Source: Nocardia brevicatena NBRC 12119
GTDB taxonomy: Bacteria; Actinomycetota; Actinomycetes; Mycobacteriales; Mycobacteriaceae
DNA length: 64,000 bases
Assembly (NCBI RefSeq): GCF_000308495.1
Contig: NZ_BAFU01000057.1
Span: forward strand, 1-64,000
Direction: 5' to 3'
This document shows positions 28,501 through 35,327 of this stretch, in pieces (the stretch's first letter is position 1; every line of letters starts with the position of its first letter). The notes beneath the pieces were generated by a model that saw only the letters and a program-made list of their open reading frames with translations, ran no database searches and had not been told where the DNA came from. The position numbers were made by a program, and so were the translations under genes.

Positions 28501-29188
28501 CCAGGCGAATTACGCCGCGGCCAACACATTCCTGGACGCCCTGGCCTACCACCGCCGGGTCGCGGGGCTGCCCGCCTGCGCGGTCGCGTGGGGCCTGTGG
28601 GCTGCACCGTCGCCGATCAGCCGCGGACTGGACCCGATCGGCCACCGACGCGTCACCCGTGGCGGAATGATCCCGCTGTCCACCTCCGATGGTGTCGAGA
28701 TATTCGACGCGGCCCGCCGCAGCACCAGAGCGATGACGATCGCGACACGGTGGGACCTGCCGGCCCTGCGCGCTTCCCGAGCCGAACAGCCGCCGATACT
28801 CCGCGACCTCGTTCCCGGACGCGAAAGCAGGACCGGCGCCACCGCCGAACCGGCCCGACGCGGCAAAGGCTCGTGGACCGACAAGCTCGTCGGAGCCACC
28901 GAACCGGAGCGGGACCGTCTCGTACTCGAACTGGTTCTCACGCAGGCAGCCGACGTCCTCGGCTACCCCGCCGGTCACTCGATCGCCGCGGACGAGACTT
29001 TCCGAGACCTCGGATTCGACTCACTCACCACCGTGGAGCTCCGTAACCGGCTGAATCGGCTGACCGGCCTGCATCTGCGTACCGACGCACTCTTCGACAA
29101 TCCCGATCCCACCGCCCTCGCACGCCGAGTGAGCAAGGAACTCCTGCGAAGCCCGGCTGCCGATCCCCCGCAGTCGGCCGGCCGGTGA
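22523..29188 (+). CDS. Highly reducing type I polyketide synthase, ACP-KS-AT-DH-ER-KR-ACP
   Basis: A 2221-residue, single-module PKS starting at GTG 22523 after AAGGAAG. An N-terminal carrier domain (about 28-107) has GLGSI, with Ser63 as the pantetheine site where D-S-L is usual. KS (about 115-548) has Cys295 in DTACSSS, EAHGTGTPLGD and KSNLTHT. AT (about 652-940) has Ser749 in GHSVGE and HAFHS, which points to malonyl-CoA. DH (about 1016-1293) has His1048 (HxxxGxxxxP) and Asp1214. ER (about 1531-1844) has the NADPH loop HSAAGGVGMA. KR (about 1853-2040) has GGTGTLG and FSSAAGVFGNAGQANYAA. The final ACP carries Ser2167 in GFDSL. There is no thioesterase. It probably extends a FAAL-activated fatty acid by fully reduced units, once or iteratively. 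Confidence 0.93.
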   Translation: MNSSEESIVAPDRGHLGDSGFGVADDERYLAELVREAAARAHGNLSADAIAIDRAFWDSGLGSIAGVQLANLLSDALDVPIEASVVFEYPTPRALAEYLRSILAPATRSTRPTAAAPDRVMSDEPLAIIGMSCRLPGGVASADDLWRLVAEERSALSPFPGNRGWDLDSLFDPDPDRPGTSYVRHGGFLADADRFDAAFFGISPREALAMDPQQRLVLETTWEAIEHARIDPTGLRATQTGVYLGMTTHGYESLSHEPGQDGAYLGAADSFAVTSGRVAYALGFEGPALTVDTACSSSLVALHLAGQALRAGDCSLAVAGGVSVICTPKPFVQFSKQRGLAPDARCKAFAATADGTAWGEGVAVLLVERLADARRNGHRVLAVIRGSAINQDGRSNGLTAPHGPAQRRVIRQALADAGLGPHDVDMVEAHGTGTPLGDPIEARALMATYGHARPPERPLWLGSVKSNLTHTLAAAGIAGVIKAVQAMRHSVLPSTLHIDRPAELDWSAGGVSLLTESRPWPRIERPRRAGVSSFGISGTNAHVILEEESTPDGPVRAEPSPAPEPGTVPWVVSGRGGPALRAQAARLADHLRSHPDLPVVDIAYALATTRTAFSHRAVVLADDRDGYLDGLEAIAAGNEQPGVVQGTATPYPEIAFMFAGQGAQRVGMGRELYDHSPVFADALDTACAHLDPLLDRPLLEVIFAEPGSADAELLDRTEFTQPALFACELALVRLLEVAGVRPGVLFGHSVGELVAAHVAGVLSLTDACTLVAARGRLMQEMPPGGAMLAVAAGEREAAEALAGHHLDLAIAAVNGPQSVVLSGDATAIADQAAYWESSGRRTRLLRVGHAFHSPHMDGMLERFRQVAESVTFTAPQIPIISGVTGAPLTAAQACSPEYWVRQARDTVRCHDALLRMDTDGVTGYLEIGPDGVLTALARDCLPDARQLGPVLRPGRPEARTAATTLARAHVHGVPLHWDTLFAALRPKKVDLPTYAFQRQRYWPASGAITRAGGDDHPWLSAPVELAGTAGHVFDGRLSRRSASWLDDHTIRGNPVLPGTALMELALYAGGHLGCDRLDELILQEPLLLPDDTDIRLQVEVGAPGHDGGRPLTIYARPETGVDAGEPEPWTRHATGVLRSDAEPPAGDVQWLPPDATPLPVDDLYRQLAVRGMVYGPAFRGLRAAWRSGADVYVEASLPEGVSVGGFGVHPALLDTLMHATLDTLMHATQFAAPTGLWLPFSWSGVTRCALRPGTLRARIRVDGPDASDSMRLSLNVTDETGRPVIDVASLVLRPVRVSEAALFPPPGVGAGVQHRLLAAQSTAEALFRLDWVPAPEPDASLHSAKRSIAVLGIDRIGVTAALATSGHSVLTVPDWNTLALAVGAGAPAPEVVLVPCAGPDEHDASVIQAGHAETARVLDLLRSWLAHESFADSRLAVVTREAVVVTAGDHIADLARAPIWGLVRVAQTENPDRILLLDVDQGAGLPAALSAALASGQTQSAARSGTLYVPRLARANTETAELEPPTDSSSWHLHLEEPGDLDRLTLVSRPLAPLPPGHVRIAVRAAGINFRDALVALDIYPGVSSMGREAAGVVTEVGPDVTAFAVGDRVMGVFDDAFATETEADHRCLVHIPTGWSFAQAAGFPIAFLTAYHALVDLAHLIPGESILIHSAAGGVGMAAVRLARHLGAEAFATASPGKWEALRRQGLDDRHIASSRTLDFEELIRQATDERGVDVVLNALSREFTDASLRLLPRGGRFLEMGKTDLRDPDTVTGEHPGVTYRPFDLADLELDRVADLFRALQTLIDDGAIGPLPVRAWDIRQAGDALRYVSNARHTGKVVLTVPVRPDPERPVLITGGTGTLGAQIARHLVTRHGARRLVLAGRNAPTAESASELTTELAARGADVRIVSCDVSVRDEVAALLASIPSLGSVVHAAGVVADGTLESLDTDRLDSVLRPKLDAAVHLHELTRDLDLAEFVLFSSAAGVFGNAGQANYAAANTFLDALAYHRRVAGLPACAVAWGLWAAPSPISRGLDPIGHRRVTRGGMIPLSTSDGVEIFDAARRSTRAMTIATRWDLPALRASRAEQPPILRDLVPGRESRTGATAEPARRGKGSWTDKLVGATEPERDRLVLELVLTQAADVLGYPAGHSIAADETFRDLGFDSLTTVELRNRLNRLTGLHLRTDALFDNPDPTALARRVSKELLRSPAADPPQSAGR
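26159..26206 (+). repeat. 24-bp in-frame tandem duplication in the PKS DH domain
   Basis: Two adjacent 24-base units (26159-26182 and 26183-26206) differ at only two positions and encode Leu-Asp-Thr-Leu-Met-His-Ala-Thr twice. They repeat the DH segment that carries the catalytic Asp (HPALLD), giving Asp1214 and Asp1222. Near identity at DNA level indicates a recent slippage event. Confidence 0.85.
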
Positions 29189-29197
29189 CCGGCCGAC
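29173..29197 (+). terminator. Hairpin overlapping the PKS stop codon
   Basis: GTCGGCCGG at 29173-29181 pairs perfectly with CCGGCCGAC at 29189-29197. The loop contains the TGA stop of the PKS. It lies 66 bases before the ACP gene. It may partly terminate transcription or set the PKS:ACP ratio; no T-run is present. Confidence 0.4.
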
Positions 29198-29263
29198 TGT
29201 GAGCAGCCGACGACGAACACATTTCCAGACTCCGCCATCAATTGCCGAAGGGAGTTCAACAGC

Positions 29264-29530
29264 ATGTCGAGCTGGTTGAACGACAAGCTATGTAGCGTCC
29301 TCCAAAAAGATCTCGCCCTCGATGTGGAGAACATCGGTCCCGATGATCGCTTGATCGAAGATCTCGGAATGGATTCGGTGGCATTCGCGATCGCGCTGGT
29401 CGCCATCGAGGACCATACGGGACTGCAGCTATCCGGACAGCAACTGATGGAGTGCCGCACGGTAGGCGAAGTCGACGCTTTGTTTCGGGTCGCGCTTGCG
29501 GACGGTCCGGGCATGTCGGCGGATGCATAA
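29264..29530 (+). CDS. Stand-alone acyl carrier protein
   Basis: An 88-residue discrete ACP. The phosphopantetheine site is the Ser in EDLGMDSVAFAIALV, preceded by an acidic loop (IGPDDRLIEDLG) and followed by the helix-III region. GAAGGGAG lies upstream of the ATG. It sits between the PKS and the acyltransferase/FAAL genes. It is the natural partner for FAAL loading, with the acyl-CoA dehydrogenase-like enzyme possibly acting on the bound chain and the HHxxxDG acyltransferase moving it on. Confidence 0.88.
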   Translation: MSSWLNDKLCSVLQKDLALDVENIGPDDRLIEDLGMDSVAFAIALVAIEDHTGLQLSGQQLMECRTVGEVDALFRVALADGPGMSADA

Positions 29531-29566
29531 CAATCTCCGCCCGGACCAGAGAGGAGTGCGATTGTC

Positions 29567-30814
29567 ATGCCCGTCGAAATCGAATTGAGCAGCCTCGACA
29601 GCCACCACCTACGCCTGGATGTTCCCGCGCATCCGATGAATTGGGTTCTTGTGCTCGAATTGTCCCCCGATGGCGATCCCATCCGGATCGACGATGTGCG
29701 GGCTCGAATCGCACAGCGGGTCGACGAGAGCGATCTGTACCGGTTGGTGCTGCCGATACGTCCACGACGCAAACCCCGTTTCACCCTCGCAGCCTCGATA
29801 GATCCGACCGAGCATGCGAAAGAGCATCATGTCGCGGACCGGTTCGGGATGCTCCGGCAGGTAGAAGAACTCATGGGCAGTCGGATGCGGCGCGATACTC
29901 CGCCGTGGGACTTCACTCTGGTCCACCAGCAGGACACCAAAGCTCAGGCCTTGCTGTTGCGCGTGCATCACGCGCTGTCGGACGGGTTCGGCGCGCCCGG
30001 CTTCGTCGCAATGCTCATCGATACCGTCTCCGGAAGCACCGCCGAATACCGGCGCTTTGTCGGCACGCCGCGATTCAAGGTCGATCCGGTCGGTCCGGTC
30101 GCGGCCCTGGCGGCCGGGACACGGAGTTCTCGACTGCTCAGGCGTAAAGGCCGGCGCCGGGGACACGTGCGCCCGGTGGGGGACCGGGCGGTGCGTCGGG
30201 TAGCCGAGGTCACGGTCTCCACCGAGACGGTGCGGCAGAACCGACTGAGGCTGGGCGCCTCGACACAAGAGTATGTGTATGCGGTGGCCGGGCTCGCCTT
30301 CGCGCGGGCCTTTCCGGAACACGCCGATCGTCCGCTACGCATAATGTTTCCGGTATCGCTGGACCATACGCTGGCGCACACGGGGAATGCCGCGTCGCTG
30401 GCGATCCTCGAACTATCCGACGCGGCGGACTCGTTGCCGAAGCGAGTCCATGACGTCCAGGCTGCGCTGCGCAGATCGGATCCGTTGCGCCAAGCCATGG
30501 ACGCCCCCAAGACCTCACACGGATTGAGCCATCTGCCATGGCCCGCCCAGGTGTTGATGACCCAACTGATGGCAGCCGACAGCTGGGATCTGGCCGTAGG
30601 CGTCAATCCTGCTTTCAGTCCGGATGACCGGCTGCTGGGCCGGGAGGTGACGAATGTCGTCGGCTTCCACCCGATGCTGGGCCGTGAGCTCGCGGTGACC
30701 GCCCTGATACTGCGCGATCGGGTCACGATCGGAATGATGGCGGACCCCGCCGCGTTGCCCGATGTCGGTCTGTTCGCCAAGCATCTGCGCGAACTCATGA
30801 CGGGACAGGTGTGA
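29567..30814 (+). CDS. WS/DGAT-type (condensation-like) acyltransferase
   Basis: A 415-residue acyltransferase with the active-site motif HHALSDG (His134-His135 to Asp139), as in wax ester synthase/diacylglycerol acyltransferases and NRPS C domains. Later conserved stretches include IMFPVSLD and TNVVGFHPMLGREL, the latter like the family motif NVPGP near the C-terminus. In this operon it is well placed to transfer the ACP-bound polyketide or fatty chain onto an alcohol or amine, which would release the product, as the PKS has no thioesterase. ATG at 29567 with AGAGAGGAG upstream; the FAAL gene begins one base after its stop. Confidence 0.82.
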   Translation: MPVEIELSSLDSHHLRLDVPAHPMNWVLVLELSPDGDPIRIDDVRARIAQRVDESDLYRLVLPIRPRRKPRFTLAASIDPTEHAKEHHVADRFGMLRQVEELMGSRMRRDTPPWDFTLVHQQDTKAQALLLRVHHALSDGFGAPGFVAMLIDTVSGSTAEYRRFVGTPRFKVDPVGPVAALAAGTRSSRLLRRKGRRRGHVRPVGDRAVRRVAEVTVSTETVRQNRLRLGASTQEYVYAVAGLAFARAFPEHADRPLRIMFPVSLDHTLAHTGNAASLAILELSDAADSLPKRVHDVQAALRRSDPLRQAMDAPKTSHGLSHLPWPAQVLMTQLMAADSWDLAVGVNPAFSPDDRLLGREVTNVVGFHPMLGRELAVTALILRDRVTIGMMADPAALPDVGLFAKHLRELMTGQV

Positions 30815-30815
30815 C

Positions 30816-32438
30816 GTGGGTGCGGCGCTGACCAGAGATCCCCATCTCGATCTGGTCGAGACGATCGATCGGGCCATGCAATCGGGTCGAGGGCCACTGA
30901 TGGTGCTGGACCCCGAATCACAGCAATGGCAGCAGAGATCCTGGGCGGAGGTACGAGACGTGGGTCTCAGGATCGCCACCCGAGTGCTCGACGCCGGTTC
31001 CGGTCCGCGACAACCGGTCGGCATCGTGGGCGAAACGACCGCGGAGGTTGTTGCCGCGGTCTTCGGTTGCTGGGCAGCGGGCAGACCGATATCGATCATG
31101 CCGATGCCGGTGCGGGGCAGTGATCCACGGCCATGGTCGGAATCGACGATGCGGCGGTTGCGCGCACTCGACTGCGGTATGGTTCTCGCCCACGGCCCGG
31201 TGCTCGAATTACTCCGCGATTCCGCAGGTCATGTGCCGGTGCACGATCTCGCTCAGGTCGCCGACCGGCGGTTGGCCTCCGAGGCACCCCTGGTTCGGGT
31301 CCCGTCGGACAGGCCGGCGGTGTTACAGGGTACGGCCGGCTCCACGGGCACTCCCAGGACGGCGGTCCTGTCGCATAACGCCGTGCTCAACCACTTCTGG
31401 GGCCTATGTGACCGGGCCCGCGGCGGCAGCGATGATGTGTTGTGTTCCTGGCTTCCGCTGTATCACGACATGGGGCTGATGCTCGCTGTCTGTGGCATGG
31501 CCACGGGCCTCGCGATGTGGCTCGCACCGACCAGCGCGTTCGCCAGGATGCCCTTCGAGTGGTTGAGCTGGCTCAGTGCGAGTTCGGCGACCGTGACCGC
31601 CGCTCCGAACTTCGCGTACAACCTGATCGGGAAATACGCCCGACGAGTGGACAACGTCGAACTCGGAGCACTGCGCTACATGATCAACGGTGGTGAGCCG
31701 GTCGACTGCGACGGCATGGCGCGCTTCGCCGACCGGCTGCAGCGATTCGGGCTGGCACCAGGTGCACTGGCACCCTCCTACGGGTTGGCCGAAGCAACGT
31801 GCGCGGTGACGGCACCGGACCCAGGGCTCGGCATCCGCATCGATGAAGCTGCGATGGCCGAGAACGGCGCCACCGCAACGATCCGCCGACATGCACTGCT
31901 CGGGAGGCCGCTCACCGGCATGGAGGTACGCATTGTCGCTCCGCCGATGAAAGTGCCCGTGGTCGCCGGTCGCGATATCGGCCTGGTGGAGATACGTGGC
32001 CATTCGATGTTCAGTGGGTATGCGGATGATGTTGCTACGGTCGGCACCGCAGACTGGACCCCGACCGGGGATATCGGCTACTTGTCGGGCGAGGAACTGG
32101 TGGTGTGCGGGCGGTCCAAGGAAGTTATCACCGTCGCGGGGCAAAATGTCTTTCCCCACGACGTCGAGCGGGTCGCCGCGCTGATTCCGGGCGTTCGACC
32201 CGGTGGCGTGGTGGCGACAATGGCCGCACAGCGCACCGAGGTACGTACCGAACGCCTGCTGGTGGTTGCCGAGTTCAGCGGAAAGCGGGCCCCCGGCACC
32301 GAAGATCGGATCATAGCCGCGGTAATGGCCGAATGCGGTGTTGTGCCCGGGAAAGTTGTGCTGGTGAAACCAGGCGAACTACCTCGTACGACTTCCGGGA
32401 AATTGCGAAGGCTGGAGGTGGCGACATGGTTCTCGTGA
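30816..32438 (+). CDS. Fatty acyl-AMP ligase (FAAL, FadD32-like)
   Basis: A 540-residue ANL enzyme. The ATP-binding loop is GTAGSTGTPRTAVLSH, the substrate-side motif SWLPLYHDMGLM is characteristic of FAALs, and SYGLAEATCAVT is the A5 region. The C-terminal hinge is GDIGYLSGEELVVCGRSKEV and the last catalytic Lys is in RTTSGKLRR. FAALs make acyl-AMP and load it on an ACP rather than on CoA. It likely provides the starter for the PKS through its N-terminal carrier domain or the free ACP. The GTG start follows the acyltransferase stop directly, so expression is coupled. Confidence 0.88.
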   Translation: MGAALTRDPHLDLVETIDRAMQSGRGPLMVLDPESQQWQQRSWAEVRDVGLRIATRVLDAGSGPRQPVGIVGETTAEVVAAVFGCWAAGRPISIMPMPVRGSDPRPWSESTMRRLRALDCGMVLAHGPVLELLRDSAGHVPVHDLAQVADRRLASEAPLVRVPSDRPAVLQGTAGSTGTPRTAVLSHNAVLNHFWGLCDRARGGSDDVLCSWLPLYHDMGLMLAVCGMATGLAMWLAPTSAFARMPFEWLSWLSASSATVTAAPNFAYNLIGKYARRVDNVELGALRYMINGGEPVDCDGMARFADRLQRFGLAPGALAPSYGLAEATCAVTAPDPGLGIRIDEAAMAENGATATIRRHALLGRPLTGMEVRIVAPPMKVPVVAGRDIGLVEIRGHSMFSGYADDVATVGTADWTPTGDIGYLSGEELVVCGRSKEVITVAGQNVFPHDVERVAALIPGVRPGGVVATMAAQRTEVRTERLLVVAEFSGKRAPGTEDRIIAAVMAECGVVPGKVVLVKPGELPRTTSGKLRRLEVATWFS

Positions 32439-32490
32439 TGTCGCCACGAAATACATTGGATTGCGCTGGACAAGCACAGGAGGCCTCGGC

Positions 32491-33654
32491 GTGCCGAATA
32501 ACGCGGTGACGAACGATACCTCGGTCGAGAATTTCTGCGCCGCAGTCGAGACCATGCTCGATGACAGATTTCGCGAGACGGTGGCGGAAGCGGAGCGGCG
32601 GGGCGTTTTTCCACGAGAAGTCCTTGTCCGACTCGGTGCTGCCGGGGTCTTCACCGATAAATGGGCGGGAGGATATCGGTTCCAACTCGCCAAACTCGTC
32701 GGGCTGCACACTGCACTTGGCGCGGCATGCTCGGGCGGCGTCGGTGTGGGGGTGAGTCTGCACGATTCAGCGCTCGCCATACTTCACCGATTTGCCGGTT
32801 CGGATCATCTCCGCTCGCTCTGCGCCGACGCGACGGCAGGCACTGCGGTGCTCTGCATCGGCGCGTCGGAGGAGACGGGCGGCTCGGACCTGCAAGCTGT
32901 ACGGACAACCGCTGTCCGCGACGGTAGCGGGTATGTGCTGACCGGGGCGAAAGCGTTCGTATCGCTGTCCAACGTAGCCGACTTCGCGTTGGTGCTCGCG
33001 CAATGCGTAGAGAATGGAGACGACCATCGGCCGGGGAACCTCGGTTTGTTCGCGCTGCCCCTGACATCGGCGTCGGTGGGTAAACCATACGACAAGTTGG
33101 GGGCGAACTCGTTGGACACGGCCCCGATCGAGTTCGACACATGGTTGCCCGATGAGGCACTGTTGGGTCGTCCCGGCACCGGACTGGCCGCGATAACCTG
33201 GGGACTGACGCATGAGCGCCTGTCGATCGCGGCTCAGGTCTCGGGCGCATGCAGCCGAGTTCTCGGCCTCACTGTTGCGCGGATGATGCGACGTGAGCAG
33301 TTCGGCAAACCCTTGTTCGGCCACCAGGCATTGCGCCTGCGGGTGGCCGAGTTGCAGGCCAAGGTCGACATGCTGCGACTCGCCTTGCAGGGGATGGCGG
33401 CAGCGGAGCAGATCGACGTACGGACGGCTGCGGGCTTGAAAGTCACCGCTGCGCGGCTGGGTCAAGAAGTTGTCGGGGAATGCCTCCACATCTTCGGTGG
33501 CGCCGGATATCTGACGGCGGAGACTCCGCTCGCCAGATGGTGGCAGGACATGCGGTTGTCCCGGATCGGCAGCGGCACCGACGAAGTGCTGTGGGAACTC
33601 GTCGCCGCGGGGATGAAGCCGGACTTCAACGAATACGATGCGCTGTTCGGGTGA
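32491..33654 (+). CDS. Acyl-CoA (acyl-ACP) dehydrogenase
   Basis: A 387-residue ACAD-fold flavoprotein. It has the FAD/substrate segment CIGASEETGGSDLQAVRTTA, the RMMRREQFGKPLFGHQALR helix and, near the end, HIFGGAGYL with the probable catalytic Glu in GSGTDEVLWEL. The GTG start at 32491 is preceded by ACAGGAGG at seven bases; an earlier TTG lacks this. In FAAL/PKS clusters such enzymes introduce an alpha,beta double bond into an ACP-bound acyl chain. It is the last clear gene of the plus-strand operon. Confidence 0.87.
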   Translation: MPNNAVTNDTSVENFCAAVETMLDDRFRETVAEAERRGVFPREVLVRLGAAGVFTDKWAGGYRFQLAKLVGLHTALGAACSGGVGVGVSLHDSALAILHRFAGSDHLRSLCADATAGTAVLCIGASEETGGSDLQAVRTTAVRDGSGYVLTGAKAFVSLSNVADFALVLAQCVENGDDHRPGNLGLFALPLTSASVGKPYDKLGANSLDTAPIEFDTWLPDEALLGRPGTGLAAITWGLTHERLSIAAQVSGACSRVLGLTVARMMRREQFGKPLFGHQALRLRVAELQAKVDMLRLALQGMAAAEQIDVRTAAGLKVTAARLGQEVVGECLHIFGGAGYLTAETPLARWWQDMRLSRIGSGTDEVLWELVAAGMKPDFNEYDALFG

Positions 33655-33681
33655 CCTCACCCCGGGAAGGAGTAGTCACCC
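33649..33681 (+). promoter_or_regulatory. Alternative hairpins at the end of the dehydrogenase gene
   Basis: GGGTGAC (33649-33655) can pair with the adjacent TCACCC (33658-33663) or with GTCACCC (33675-33681). The second pairing puts a GGAAGGAG ribosome-binding site into the loop, right before an ATG at 33682. The frame that follows is not convincing coding sequence, so this may be only a terminator-like structure. Confidence 0.25.
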
Positions 33682-34398
33682 ATGGCTTTCTCGCAGCCGC
33701 ATAATCCTGTCCTGCCTTCTCGTTCGTGCGGTTCCTACGGCATGGATGGGGTTCAAGCCGCCTCGTGGCAGGTGAGCACGGCTGCAAGATACCGGAATCA
33801 TGATGGTGACCGTCTTCCTCGAAAAGGAAGCGGCCCCGAACTCGTGACGGTTCGCACTACCTCCACCGGTACGACGACGCCCCGCAGGAGGGGAGTATCA
33901 ACGAGCCACTGGTGGCCGAGGGTAGCGCCGCGCCGAACCCGTCGCTCACCCGAGGCGCCCTACAGGCGGCAGCACCGTATGTCGGCGCGCTTGCGCAAGC
34001 GGACACCACGGCTCGGGACAAGTGTATCGGCGCGATCGGCCGATGCCGGGATCGGCTCGGCCAGGGAACGCGGGAGAGACGCGAGCAATGCGGACCGGGC
34101 GGTCGTCCAGGGACCGTCGCCGACCCCCGATCGCACCGATGCCCCGGACCGAACCAGCGGGGTCACATCAGGTGGCCGATTCGGCGGGATTCACCGGATC
34201 GGCCGGATGGTACACACCGACCAATCATGACCTCGATGGGTAACCAAGGCGGCTACACCGAGAATACGGCCACCGATATCGCACTCGCGAAGACCCTACT
34301 ATCGGGACGGTGACGGCCCGGCGTTTCGTGTCCCGGCGGCGCGGGGTCCGGACACGAACGCTTCGAGAAATCCGAGAGGACACCCCGAACCGGGTCGC
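33682..34398 (+). other. Gene-poor stretch with a doubtful open frame
   Basis: An ATG at 33682 has a good ribosome-binding site, and a frame of 182 codons runs to 34230. Its early codons have mixed third positions, unlike every real gene here, and no domain is recognisable. A second frame (about 33912-34313) contains patches such as SLTRGALQAAAPYVGALAQA that look slightly more protein-like. I regard the whole stretch as remnant or spacer between the PKS locus and the catabolic block. Confidence 0.3.
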
Positions 34399-35190
34399 TC
34401 AGACCCGTCCGCCCGGCTTGGCTATACCCCGGATGGACAGGCCACTGTCGGCGGCCACCATGGCACCGGTCATGGTCGCGGCTTCGGTCCGCGACGCCAG
34501 CAGGGTGAAAACCCCGTTGTAGGCGTCCACTCCAGGGACCTCCTGCAACGGCAGGGCCTGCCTGGTGCCGTTCAGCACCGAATCCGAGGGTGCCTGACCC
34601 AGTGATGTGGTTCCACGCAATCGGGTGGGTGCCACACCGGGAGCCACTCCATTGACCCGCACATCCGGTGCCAACTCGTAGGCCAGCTGCTTGACCAGGC
34701 CGTGTACCGCATGCTTCGACGAGGTGTAGAGCACCCCACCACCGGCGGCATTGGCACCGGCGTAGGAACCGGTGATGATCACACACCCCCGCGAGTGGAT
34801 CAGCGCCTCCAGGCTCGCCCGCACACCCAGCAGAGGAGCCAGCACATTCACCCCGAACAGCTCGCGGAATGCCGAGGCGAGCCGGTCGCCGGGAATTTCC
34901 TCGAGCGGGCAGGCGGCGTCGGTGATTCCGGCATTACCGACGAACACATCTACCCGGCCCCAGGCCGCGAGCGCGGACTCGACCGCCGCCACATTGCCTT
35001 CCCAGGTGGCCACATCGGCCACCAAGGGGCGCACGGCACCACCCAACTCGTCACTCAGCTCGAGGACCCGTTCGGAGATGTCGACCGCGACCACGCGGGC
35101 TCCTTCGGCCACATAGCGGTGCACGACGGCGCGGCCGATCCCCGCACCCGCACCGGTGAAAACGACGACCTGCCCATCCAAAGCACCCAC
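34399..35190 (-). CDS. Short-chain dehydrogenase/reductase (cis-diol dehydrogenase-like)
   Basis: A 263-residue classical SDR with the cofactor motif TGAGAGIGRAVVHRY, NAGIT, catalytic Ser in ITGSYAG and the pair YTSSK. Tracts such as HAVHGLVKQLAYELAPDVRVNGVAPGV resemble the 2,3-dihydrodiol dehydrogenases BphB/HcaB, which rearomatise the cis-diol made by Rieske dioxygenases. That suits the Rieske system in the opposite half of this block. The start GTG at 35190 follows GAGAGGGG; an ATG at 35265 is possible but lies on the operator. Divergent from the GntR gene, sharing the motif at 35245-35264. Confidence 0.85.
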   Translation of the reverse strand: MGALDGQVVVFTGAGAGIGRAVVHRYVAEGARVVAVDISERVLELSDELGGAVRPLVADVATWEGNVAAVESALAAWGRVDVFVGNAGITDAACPLEEIPGDRLASAFRELFGVNVLAPLLGVRASLEALIHSRGCVIITGSYAGANAAGGGVLYTSSKHAVHGLVKQLAYELAPDVRVNGVAPGVAPTRLRGTTSLGQAPSDSVLNGTRQALPLQEVPGVDAYNGVFTLLASRTEAATMTGAMVAADSGLSIRGIAKPGGRV

Positions 35191-35244
35191 AGTGGGACCC
35201 CTCTCGTGTTCTGCGGCGATCGGCGGCACCACCGATCCACCATC

Positions 35245-35264
35245 TGTGTACATATCTGGATACA
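35245..35264. promoter_or_regulatory. Candidate GntR operator, copy 1
   Basis: TGTGTACATATCTGGATACA lies between the divergent SDR and GntR genes. It matches the motif at 48263-48282 in 14 of 20 positions, including the core TACA and TGGAT blocks, and has inverted TGT/ACA ends. Position and shared sequence suggest autoregulation and control of the SDR by a GntR-family protein of this block. Confidence 0.55.
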
Positions 35265-35327
35265 ATCAAGGGTGGGGTGCACTTACCGCGCCCACCGGAA
35301 ACTCCGAACCCCGCCGGCAGACCTAGG

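Noticed and set aside
27107-28978. 623-codon minus-strand frame inside the PKS
   Set aside because: Antisense to the ER-KR-ACP region, no domain content.
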